Assembly: GCA_017936725.1 (NCBI GenBank)
Contig: JAGBEZ010000087.1
Location: forward strand, 1 to 7,729
Source of the DNA: Agathobacter sp.
GTDB lineage: Bacteria > Bacillota_A > Clostridia > Lachnospirales > Lachnospiraceae
DNA length: 7,729 nt
Direction: 5' to 3'
The notes under the pieces were generated by a model. That model had not been told where the DNA came from. It did not search any database and saw nothing but the letters and a program-made list of their open reading frames with translations. Every line of letters starts with the position of its first letter. Positions within the stretch are counted from its first letter, which is position 1. A program made the position numbers and the translations under genes. Positions 1 through 6,851 of this stretch are shown here, one piece after another.

Positions 1-3000
1 ACCATTCAGGTTAATTGCTGTATTCGCATCAAAGGTTGCTTCATAGGTATTGTTAAATACGGCCTGTGAGTTGTCGCTGCCAATGGTGTTTGCATAAGAT
101 ACTCTTGCTTCTAATTTGCCTTTGTTGTCCGTTACCACTACCGTTACTTTACATACATTGCTATCGTATGTTACGCCTTTATCTGCGTTCTCACCCTTTG
201 TTTCTACGATGTTAAATACGTAGGTTCCTGGTTTCGTAAATGTGGTTGTGCCAAAATCAAACGTTGTTACTACGCCGTCTTTGCCATTTGCGACTTCAGC
301 TTCGTTCTTAGCTAAGAGAATCGTTCCTTCCTCTATTGCCTGTTTTGTCACATCATTTGCAGATGTTAAAGTGAACTTAAAGGTTTCGCCTTCTAACATA
401 TCTCTTCCAGTTAAAGTCTTGATACCTTTGATTGGTGCCAATGTATCTTTTCCTAAAACTACTTCTTCTGGAGTATATACGTTTCTAAAGGTTACAATAC
501 GTTCTTCGTTTGGATAAACTGCATTTACAGTTACTTCCGCACTTTCTGGATCAATAGAAACAGTTACATCAATATCATACTTATTTGCATCATATGCCAT
601 TCCATTTACTTTATATCCATTTTCTGCGTTTGCACCAGATGGGAGGATTTCTTCCATCTGATATCTGTATGTCGTAGCGTCTCCATTTAATACATCTGCC
701 TGTGTAAAGGTTACGGATGGGAAGGTTACGTTTTCGCCTTCATTGGAAGCAATTGCTTCTGTTAATTTTTCTCCGTTTGCATCAAGAGGCATTGGGTTTG
801 CGGATGGATTGCTTACGTTTCCTTTTGCATCAACAATACCTACTGGTGTCAGTTTAAACTGGAACATACCTGGAACTAATGGTTTTAATCCAGAGTTGTC
901 GGTATATTTCTTTACTGCTACCGGAGTACTGGTTACAGAGTCTGCGTTATATGTGTTTACAAATACCGCATCATCCTGCGCTTCCTGTCCAGGGTTCATT
1001 ACAATCTGATTGTTTGCGTCCATTGTGTAAAGCTGTGTCGCATCATCCGCATGTAATTTCTGGATATTTGAGGTAGCGCTTAATGTACCATCTCCGTTAT
1101 CTACTACATATACTGCCAAACTGTACAATGCACGAGAATATGTCATACCAGGTTTATACTCGTTATTTTCTGGTTCTTTTTCTACGATTGTATAACGATA
1201 TAAGCCTGGTGCCGTATATTTGATTGTGCCAAAGTTAAAGGAAACTTCATTGTCATTTGCGTCTTCGCCGTAGCCCACAGTTACACCTGCCGCAGCATCA
1301 TATCCTTCTGGCAATGGTGCGTTATTTGCTGCTGTAAGGAAGAAGGTAAAGTTATCTCCTTCTGTCCAATCACGGCCTACTAATACTTTCTTTCCGTTTA
1401 CTACATGATTCGTGTCAAATGTAATCTCTTCTACGCTATATGCGTTTGTAAATCTAGCAGAAACTGCCTGACCGGCTACGATTTCACCTGTTGCACCTGT
1501 AGATGTGGTGGCAAATCCAGCCATCGCTGTTTCTGTTACTGTATACTGTGTTCCTGGTGGAAGGTTCAAAATAGTAGCTGTCTGCCCATCTTTTAAGGTA
1601 AGTGTTCCACCATTTACTATCGTGCCTTCAGCCACACCGTTTCCAGATGCATCTGTTACGATATAAGCATAAGTTCCTTGGATACCGCCTAAGTCAACCG
1701 TAAAGGTAAAGTCTTTGTCTGGAGCTGTCAGTCCATCTGCTGCTTCTACGGTCTTGGTGATTTCCAAACTGCCGGCTGCCTCTACACTCATTACACCATT
1801 GTTTCCAAGGTAAACCACGAACTGTCCTGTTGTACCATCGTATGTAGGTGTGTAGAAATCTGCTGCAGTTCCAGTAGCGTTTGCTACTTTTGTACCTTCA
1901 AAGGTTAACATGTTGTTTGCACGAACGGTACCAGCTGGACGATAATAGTATCCTTCTGCCTCGTGCTTGGTTACTGTCGTATTCTGCTTCAACTGTGCAC
2001 CGGTACGCTCTGTAGCCTTTGTCACTACCTGTGTACCATGATAATAGATTTCTTTATAGTAATAGGTTTCTTCATCAAGAAGTTCTGTCGCTTTTTCTGT
2101 AAAAGAACTATCTTTATAGATAACCATATCTTCCTGCATATAGTAGAATGGGTTGGTAACTGCCGCATCAAAACTAGCAGTTGCATTACCTACGGTAACT
2201 CCATTGACTTTATTGCCCGTGTAAAGGTTACTATAAAAATCTATCGTTCCATCGTCGTTTAAATTCTTTGCTTTGTATTCTGCGCTAATTTTATTTAAAT
2301 CAACGTTTCCATTTGATAATACTTCTTCCTGAAGTCCTACGGTATATAATACTCGAATTGGATATGTACCATTGTTTGTATGGCTCTCTACCATGCCATT
2401 TTCGTTTAAAGAGATGGTATTTACACGAAGTGGAATAAGCGCTGCAGGAATCTTAATCGTAAGAACCTGAGACTTGATTCCATAGTTATCTGTGGTACTA
2501 ACCACTTCAATAATAATATGTTCGAGTTCTTCTGTACCATATACTTCATTTCCTTGTGCGGTCTGTTTGAATACATAGGTTGTAGTATTGCCATCTTCGA
2601 TTACGTCACCTTTGTATCCCTCTGCCACGAAATCATACTTCTCACCCGCATAAATGATTGACTTCATGTTCTTTACTTCCATATACGCACCGATTGGATC
2701 TGTATAGGTAATGTAGCCAGACAACGCAGGTCTTGCAGGGTCATGCTCGGTAGGAATCTGCGGTGTGCTGATTGCAATGTCAGATACGATTTGCTTAAAT
2801 ACTTCAGCTACTGCATTCGCATTATCTGCGTCATAATAGTCATCCACATAGTTGTAGCCATTATTAGAATCCACATCATATCCTGTGTTTGGATGTGTTA
2901 GCGCGTAATAATCATCACTATATTTTCTGTCTTCGTACTTTCCTACGTTTATATTGAGCGTTCCCGTATTGTTGTTTCTGGTATAGTCAGCCCAATATTG

Positions 3001-4194
3001 CTTAATCGTAGTCTTCATGGAATTTGTTACATCTGCATCATTCCAATAAGTACCTGGATCAAGGGTCATGTACGCAAGATTCTTTTCGTCTGCATCGAGT
3101 CCGGTAATACCCATACCAATTGTGTATACCGTTGTCGCAAGCGGAGTATCTGTTACTTCATAATTGCGATCGATAGCATCTTTCATATAAGAGCCAACGA
3201 GGATTGCCTTCATACCATTGCCTGCATATGGAGCACTACCTGGACCATCATTATAATTGTCCGCTGGTGCCCACCAACTTCTACTATTGGATGAATATGT
3301 AGGCGAACCATCCGAAAGCAATACCACCGATGGTACTCTCTGAAGTTGATTGCCATTAACGGTTACTGTTGTTTCTTCTTCTTCCGCTAAAACCTGCATA
3401 CCTTCATAAAGACCCATCTGAATGTTTGTGCCACCAGATACAGAGGTGTTTTTGTCTATCGTAACATTGTTAGAATTAATTGCCTTTGTATAAAGGGTCG
3501 CATTATTGCTAGAACCCGTTTCTCTGCTTAAACTAAAGTAAGGATTTACTACTTCTTTTTCTACCCATTGTCCGTCCCAACGGCCACCTTCCCATTCACG
3601 CTCTGTAGTAACTACTTTGGTATAACGGTCAAGTGGTAATAATACCTGCGCGTTACTACTGAATGCCACAACCGCAACTCTCGTATATGGATTGAGTGCC
3701 ATTAACTCATCAATCGCATTGTTTGTCGCCTGAATCGTATTATAGATACGGCTCTTTCCATTATCCATATTACTGTCTTCGTTACTCATAGAACCAGAAA
3801 TATCAATAATGAGCACAACGTCTACTGGCGCCTGTGTCTGTCCCGAAATCGACTGTGAGGTTGCTAAAGCTGAAAATGCGATTAAGAAATCATCATCATT
3901 TTCTACCGTTATTTCATTCAAACTTCCGTCGGCTGAATAACCTGTAAACGTCGCATCACTAGAAAAGACTGTTTTATCCGTCCAAACGCGTCCCGCATAT
4001 TCCGTCGACGCGTTGTCACCCAAGGACTCTGTGTACTTGGTTGACGTACTCAAATCTGCAAGATAGTCCGCTGCCAATACTGCTTCGTTTGGAATCAAGC
4101 CGATTACCATAACAACCGCAAGCATGATAGCTACCATTGCCGTACCGATTTTAAATACGCTTTTCACCTTTCTGTTTGAACCTGTTTTTTTCAT
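1..4194 (-). CDS. Giant secreted VWA-domain adhesin with FctA-type pilin repeats (C terminus outside window)
   Basis: The reading frame is unbroken for 1398 codons from ATG at 4194 and is still open at position 1, so the gene is partial. Seen in order: a signal peptide (basic start, hydrophobic core about 16-34, likely cleavage after the AVLA/A at 38-42); a VWA domain about 124-400 with a full metal-ion site (DISGS 131-135, Thr256 in GGTN, Asp295 in LLSDGS); a linker region about 480-800; an SpaA/DUF5979-like beta domain about 808-918; and three FctA/Spy0128-like domains about 920-1082, 1085-1240 and 1250-1385. Each FctA-like domain ends in F-x-N-x-Y (Asn1080, Asn1238, Asn1382) and has an N-terminal Lys and a central Glu, as expected for Lys-Asn isopeptide bonds. 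Inferred role: metal-dependent adhesin or pilus-tip protein on the cell surface. A sortase signal would lie beyond the window. The ribosome site AGGGAGG (RBS core 4203-4208) lies 8 nt before ATG, inside the preceding gene. Confidence 0.9.
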   Translation of the reverse strand, partial: MKKTGSNRKVKSVFKIGTAMVAIMLAVVMVIGLIPNEAVLAADYLADLSTSTKYTESLGDNASTEYAGRVWTDKTVFSSDATFTGYSADGSLNEITVENDDDFLIAFSALATSQSISGQTQAPVDVVLIIDISGSMSNEDSNMDNGKSRIYNTIQATNNAIDELMALNPYTRVAVVAFSSNAQVLLPLDRYTKVVTTEREWEGGRWDGQWVEKEVVNPYFSLSRETGSSNNATLYTKAINSNNVTIDKNTSVSGGTNIQMGLYEGMQVLAEEEETTVTVNGNQLQRVPSVVLLSDGSPTYSSNSRSWWAPADNYNDGPGSAPYAGNGMKAILVGSYMKDAIDRNYEVTDTPLATTVYTIGMGITGLDADEKNLAYMTLDPGTYWNDADVTNSMKTTIKQYWADYTRNNNTGTLNINVGKYEDRKYSDDYYALTHPNTGYDVDSNNGYNYVDDYYDADNANAVAEVFKQIVSDIAISTPQIPTEHDPARPALSGYITYTDPIGAYMEVKNMKSIIYAGEKYDFVAEGYKGDVIEDGNTTTYVFKQTAQGNEVYGTEELEHIIIEVVSTTDNYGIKSQVLTIKIPAALIPLRVNTISLNENGMVESHTNNGTYPIRVLYTVGLQEEVLSNGNVDLNKISAEYKAKNLNDDGTIDFYSNLYTGNKVNGVTVGNATASFDAAVTNPFYYMQEDMVIYKDSSFTEKATELLDEETYYYKEIYYHGTQVVTKATERTGAQLKQNTTVTKHEAEGYYYRPAGTVRANNMLTFEGTKVANATGTAADFYTPTYDGTTGQFVVYLGNNGVMSVEAAGSLEITKTVEAADGLTAPDKDFTFTVDLGGIQGTYAYIVTDASGNGVAEGTIVNGGTLTLKDGQTATILNLPPGTQYTVTETAMAGFATTSTGATGEIVAGQAVSARFTNAYSVEEITFDTNHVVNGKKVLVGRDWTEGDNFTFFLTAANNAPLPEGYDAAAGVTVGYGEDANDNEVSFNFGTIKYTAPGLYRYTIVEKEPENNEYKPGMTYSRALYSLAVYVVDNGDGTLSATSNIQKLHADDATQLYTMDANNQIVMNPGQEAQDDAVFVNTYNADSVTSTPVAVKKYTDNSGLKPLVPGMFQFKLTPVGIVDAKGNVSNPSANPMPLDANGEKLTEAIASNEGENVTFPSVTFTQADVLNGDATTYRYQMEEILPSGANAENGYKVNGMAYDANKYDIDVTVSIDPESAEVTVNAVYPNEERIVTFRNVYTPEEVVLGKDTLAPIKGIKTLTGRDMLEGETFKFTLTSANDVTKQAIEEGTILLAKNEAEVANGKDGVVTTFDFGTTTFTKPGTYVFNIVETKGENADKGVTYDSNVCKVTVVVTDNKGKLEARVSYANTIGSDNSQAVFNNTYEATFDANTAINLNG

Positions 4195-4560
4195 TTAACA
4201 TTCCTCCCTTCGCTGGCATCTCTGCAATGCCAAACCGATAATTCTTTCTTCTATCGGTTTTACCGAAAAATAAGTAACTCCCAATCGATAAGACTGGGCT
4301 ACAAAATTCTTATCATTTGAAAACCATATGACTGGAGTATGTGGTTTCAACTCTTTGGCTGCCCTTGCACCTTCCATGCCAGCCGCATTGTCCATCATAA
4401 CAATGATGATATCTTGTTCGCTTTCAAGTAGTTCTAAAAACTGGTCATAATCGTCTGTCTGATGATATTCTATTAGACGAAAGGCCATATCTGCCTGTTT
4501 TCTCATATGATGCGTGATAAAAGATTTATCATTCTCCATCCCGTAAATGAGGACATTCAT
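4195..4560 (-). CDS. Stand-alone receiver-like protein with degenerate acidic pocket
   Basis: A 121-residue protein with a CheY-like receiver pattern and no output domain. It aligns without long gaps to the receiver of the divergent LytTR regulator: Asp57 (MMD) at the phosphoacceptor position, Ser81 (WFS) at the Ser/Thr switch, and Lys101 in the closing VKP motif, preceded by SYRLGVTYF where the regulator has SYEVGANYY. The two adjacent acidic residues that bind Mg2+ (Asp7-Asp8 in the regulator) are Gly7-Met8 here, so normal phosphorylation is doubtful. It is probably cytoplasmic and may act by protein contact. ATG at 4560 is preferred because AGGAGG lies 10 nt upstream; an in-frame GTG at 4566, only 4 nt from the same site, is the alternative and adds two residues. 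The stop directly abuts the adhesin ATG, so the genes are probably translationally coupled. Receiver-fold assignment is confident; function is not. Confidence 0.82.
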   Translation of the reverse strand: MNVLIYGMENDKSFITHHMRKQADMAFRLIEYHQTDDYDQFLELLESEQDIIIVMMDNAAGMEGARAAKELKPHTPVIWFSNDKNFVAQSYRLGVTYFSVKPIEERIIGLALQRCQRREEC

Positions 4561-4570
4561 CGCCACACCC

Positions 4571-4576
4571 CCTCCT
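4571..4576 (-). promoter_or_regulatory. Ribosome binding site that decides the receiver-like start
   Basis: AGGAGG on the minus strand, followed by further G residues. It is 10 nt from ATG at 4560 and only 4 nt from GTG at 4566, which favours the ATG. Confidence 0.7.
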
Positions 4577-4593
4577 TTTATTTTCCTAATATT

Positions 4594-4623
4594 ATTATTA
4601 GCATATGTGTTTTTCTATCACAA
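4594..4623 (-). promoter_or_regulatory. Candidate promoter of the receiver-like/adhesin operon
   Basis: On the minus strand TTGTGA (4618-4623, 4 of 6 to the -35 consensus) is followed after 18 nt by AATAAT (4594-4599, 5 of 6 to TATAAT). A TGC precedes the overlapping TAATAA, giving a partial extended -10. The next downstream gene is the receiver-like protein, with a leader of about 25 nt. The sequence match is moderate and the region is AT-rich, so other -10 choices exist within a few bases. Confidence 0.5.
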
Positions 4624-4626
4624 TAT

Positions 4627-4639
4627 CTGTGACTCGAGT
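4627..4639 (+). repeat. Third, diverged copy of the TGACT control-region repeat
   Basis: CTGTGACTCGAGT resembles the two tandem copies at 4662-4685 (shared TGACT followed by a pyrimidine and a closing CT/GT). It includes the 8-bp palindrome ACTCGAGT (4632-4639). It ends the upstream edge of the predicted minus-strand -35 box with a 3-nt gap, a typical activator position. Its membership in the repeat family is weaker than that of the tandem pair. Confidence 0.4.
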
Positions 4640-4663
4640 GGTCATTTTTTTACTCAAACGGCA

Positions 4664-4685
4664 TTGACTCTACTTTGACTTTACT
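4664..4685 (+). repeat. Tandem 11-bp direct repeats, candidate operator
   Basis: TTGACTCTACT (4664-4674) is immediately followed by TTGACTTTACT (4675-4685), 10 of 11 bases identical. The period is about one helical turn, placing both copies on the same DNA face. The pair lies 16 nt upstream of the plus-strand -35 box and about 40 nt upstream of the minus-strand one. LytTR regulators bind short direct repeats upstream of their targets, so this is the most likely binding site for the adjacent regulator, although the 11-bp period is shorter than the roughly 21-bp spacing known for AgrA-type sites. Confidence 0.5.
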
Positions 4686-4701
4686 TTCATGCCTATTTCC
4701 C

Positions 4702-4730
4702 TTGCGGCTCCACAAATAAAAGCGTATAAT
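4702..4730 (+). promoter_or_regulatory. Promoter of the LytTR regulator/kinase operon
   Basis: A perfect TATAAT (4725-4730) lies exactly 17 nt after TTGCGG (4702-4707, only TTG matches consensus). A weak -35 with a perfect -10 fits a promoter helped by an activator. The transcript would start near 4737, leaving a leader of only about 26 nt before the ATG at 4763. Confidence 0.65.
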
Positions 4731-4734
4731 TTAT

Positions 4735-4752
4735 ATAGGATTTCTATCCTAT
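4735..4752 (+). promoter_or_regulatory. Small hairpin at the predicted 5' end of the regulator mRNA
   Basis: ATAGGAT (4735-4741) and ATCCTAT (4746-4752) form a perfect 7-bp inverted repeat with a TTCT loop. It spans the expected transcription start and ends next to the ribosome site GGAGG (4753-4757). It has no following T-run, so it is not a terminator. It could be an mRNA 5'-end stabiliser, an operator, or chance. Confidence 0.4.
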
Positions 4753-4757
4753 GGAGG
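4753..4757 (+). promoter_or_regulatory. Ribosome binding site that decides the regulator start
   Basis: GGAGG lies 5 nt before ATG at 4763. The upstream in-frame ATG at 4751 overlaps this ribosome site and has none of its own, so 4763 is the true start; the protein then begins MKVAIVDD, the usual start of a receiver. Confidence 0.85.
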
Positions 4758-4762
4758 TGCAT

Positions 4763-5473
4763 ATGAAGGTTGCAATCGTAGATGATAGAGCAGAAGAAAC
4801 TCTGCGTTTGATAAAAATGATAGAAAAAATGCTTCCACACGCTAAGGTTAGTACGTTTCCTAGCGGGGAAGCTTTTTTAGAAACCTGGAAAAGCGGCGAT
4901 TATGCTTTGATTTTACTGGATATTTTTATGGACGCTCTCTTAGGAACCGATGTCGCAAGACAGATTCGCGCAAACGATCCCGATGTCCGTCTGGTTTTTT
5001 GTTCCACAAGTAATGAATTCGCCTGCGAAAGCTACGAAGTAGGTGCGAATTATTATCTACATAAACCTGTCACAGAAGAAAGTTTCCGTAGAATGCTGGA
5101 TATGATTAAACTGGCGCAATATGAGATGCATCGTTTTATTCATCTCCCAGATGGAAAGAGAATTGTTTTGCGAAACATTATCTACTCCGAATATTACAAT
5201 CATCTGATTACGATTGTCCAAAAGAATGGCGAATGTATACATACACGTATGTCACAAACCGAATGGGAGAATCTGCTCTCAGAATTTCCTTATTTTTATA
5301 GCTGTTCGAAGGGAATTCTCGTCAACCTCTATGAGATTACCAAACAGGAAGATACGATGTTTTTGATGAGCGATGGCACACACCTGCCAATTAGCCGACG
5401 TAAGTCGAAAGAGGCTATCGATAAGTTCTCAAAATTTCGTTTTGATAAAATGCGAAAAGGAGGGATTGGTTAA
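4763..5473 (+). CDS. LytTR-family DNA-binding response regulator (AgrA/ComE type)
   Basis: A 236-residue two-domain regulator of usual family length. The receiver (about 1-120) has every key residue: Asp7-Asp8 acidic pair, phosphoacceptor Asp53 (ILLD), Ser81/Thr82 after the fourth strand (LVFCSTS), and Lys101 in the HKP motif. A LytTR DNA-binding domain follows (about 124-230), with the typical LPDGKRIVL start, the internal IIYSEYYNHLITI strand pair and a LPISRRK end. This class binds short direct repeats and controls secreted factors, surface proteins or bacteriocins. The stop overlaps the kinase ATG by one base (TAATG), so the kinase is its obvious partner. It probably controls its own operon and the divergent adhesin operon through repeats in 4627-4685. 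The family call is firm; the targets are inferred. Confidence 0.93.
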   Translation: MKVAIVDDRAEETLRLIKMIEKMLPHAKVSTFPSGEAFLETWKSGDYALILLDIFMDALLGTDVARQIRANDPDVRLVFCSTSNEFACESYEVGANYYLHKPVTEESFRRMLDMIKLAQYEMHRFIHLPDGKRIVLRNIIYSEYYNHLITIVQKNGECIHTRMSQTEWENLLSEFPYFYSCSKGILVNLYEITKQEDTMFLMSDGTHLPISRRKSKEAIDKFSKFRFDKMRKGGIG

Positions 5474-6789
5474 TGGATACTTTTCGTTTCATGGAAACCT
5501 CACTATTTGCCCTTGTAAATTTCCTTCCTTTTGTCATATTGTCCATCTATACTTTTAATGATCGTTTGCGTTTTTCTAAAAAGGTAACTTACCTTGCATG
5601 CGTGGGACTATTTGTAGTACAATGCCTTACCCGCTATTATTCTGCATTTCAAAACGAAGAATCCATTCTTTGGCTAAGTCTATTACGTTTGATTGTCTTC
5701 CTATCTGGATATGCTATACTAATTGATGTTCGTTTTGGTAAGCTCCTGTTTATGGAACTTATTTTTGCGAACATGGGGAACTTTATTATTATCGCAGCCG
5801 TGTGTTTAGAGCGAAATCTTTTTCCAGAAATTGAACATCGTATGTACTGTTGGCATACCTCTGTTGTCATGATTTTGTTGCATTTACTCATAACGCTGCC
5901 GTTTAGTTTCTCAATACGTAAATACTATAAACCAATGATTACGCATCGAATTATTGGAAAATCGTGGGATTATTACTGGATTGTCCCTGCCATTTTCTAT
6001 ACCATCTGGCAATATCAGTTGCATGGCGGTTCACATAACGCTTTAGATACGATGACAAACTCCTATGATGTTATCTTTTTAACCATCATACAGATTGGTT
6101 CCTTCTTGATTTACTATCTGATTCTACGTCTGGACGGACAGCTCATCCTCAATATGGAAATGGAGCGTCAACAACACTATGCAAATATCGAAGCATTAGA
6201 GTATAAACTTCTAGAAGAACGCATTGAAGAAGCACGTCGTGTGAGACATGATGTGCGCCATCATATGGTAGTTATGGCAGATTATCTGGATTCTGAAAAT
6301 TATGATGCTTTAAAGAAATACTTTGATCACTACAGAGAATCTGTTCCTGAATATGGAACCATTCAATTTTGTCCGCACAGAACAATTAACACTATTCTCC
6401 TGTATTTTGCACATCAGGCCAGAGAACATGAAATCGATTTTCAGGTGCAACTCTCCATTCCTGAGCAATTGCCAATTACAGACACGGACATTTCGATTAT
6501 ATTAGGAAATCTGTTGGAAAATGCAGTAGATGCCTGCAAAGAAAGTACAGATAACAAGCAGATTATCATCCGCGGCAATGCAGACAATCATGCGATTTTC
6601 TTTACAATTGATAATACCTGTACTCATTTAATCAAAAAGAATACCAAAGGGCGCTTCCTTTCTACCAAGAAAAAAGGGGCTGGTATCGGAATCGAATCAG
6701 TAAAAAATATCGTAAAACGTTATCATGGTGTATTCACTGCCGAGAAAAAAGATGACATGTTTTATGTGTCATTTATGTTGAATATATAA
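5473..6789 (+). CDS. AgrC-like membrane sensor histidine kinase (GHKL ATPase)
   Basis: A 438-residue kinase. The N-terminal half has about six or seven hydrophobic segments (roughly 9-28, 37-53, 66-84, 91-112, 129-147, 167-182, 198-219) and no large extracellular domain, as in AgrC/ComD kinases that sense peptides in the membrane. A coiled-coil-like helix (about 228-256) leads to the phosphoacceptor motif RHDVRHH with His259. The GHKL ATP-binding domain has an N box (GNLLENAVDAC, 345-355, Asn350), a degenerate G1 (FTIDNT about 377-382) and a G2 box (KGAGIGIESVKNIV, 401-414). The start ATG overlaps the regulator stop and has AGGAGG (5458-5463) 9 nt upstream. No agrB- or agrD-like gene is in the window, so the signal is unknown; a peptide is inferred from the family only. 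Confidence 0.92.
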   Translation: MDTFRFMETSLFALVNFLPFVILSIYTFNDRLRFSKKVTYLACVGLFVVQCLTRYYSAFQNEESILWLSLLRLIVFLSGYAILIDVRFGKLLFMELIFANMGNFIIIAAVCLERNLFPEIEHRMYCWHTSVVMILLHLLITLPFSFSIRKYYKPMITHRIIGKSWDYYWIVPAIFYTIWQYQLHGGSHNALDTMTNSYDVIFLTIIQIGSFLIYYLILRLDGQLILNMEMERQQHYANIEALEYKLLEERIEEARRVRHDVRHHMVVMADYLDSENYDALKKYFDHYRESVPEYGTIQFCPHRTINTILLYFAHQAREHEIDFQVQLSIPEQLPITDTDISIILGNLLENAVDACKESTDNKQIIIRGNADNHAIFFTIDNTCTHLIKKNTKGRFLSTKKKGAGIGIESVKNIVKRYHGVFTAEKKDDMFYVSFMLNI

Positions 6790-6794
6790 AAATT

Positions 6795-6826
6795 GGGCTG
6801 CCACAAATGAATATTTGCAGCAGCCC
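6795..6826. terminator. Bidirectional intrinsic terminator between convergent genes
   Basis: GGGCTGC (6795-6801) pairs with GCAGCCC (6820-6826). An inner stem CAAAT/ATTTG (6804-6808 with 6813-6817) closes on a GAAT loop, separated from the outer stem by a CA/CA internal loop. On the minus strand the stem is followed by AATTTTTA, a good U-tract; on the plus strand by TTTGCTATT, a weaker one. It sits between the 3' ends of the kinase and the Lys/Ala-rich gene, so it can serve both. Confidence 0.8.
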
Positions 6827-6851
6827 TTTGCTATTACATTATGTACTTCAA

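Noticed and set aside
242..3294. Several plus-strand open frames of 60-100 codons between 242 and 3294
   Set aside because: They lie antisense inside the continuous minus-strand adhesin frame, lack convincing ribosome sites and show no recognisable domain.
4567..4762. Possible small signal-peptide gene (AgrD-like) in the divergent control region
   Set aside because: No short frame with a ribosome site and a plausible peptide was found; the space is filled by promoters and repeats.
5057..5891. Minus-strand frames inside the regulator and kinase genes
   Set aside because: They are shadows of strongly supported coding sequence and have no features of their own.
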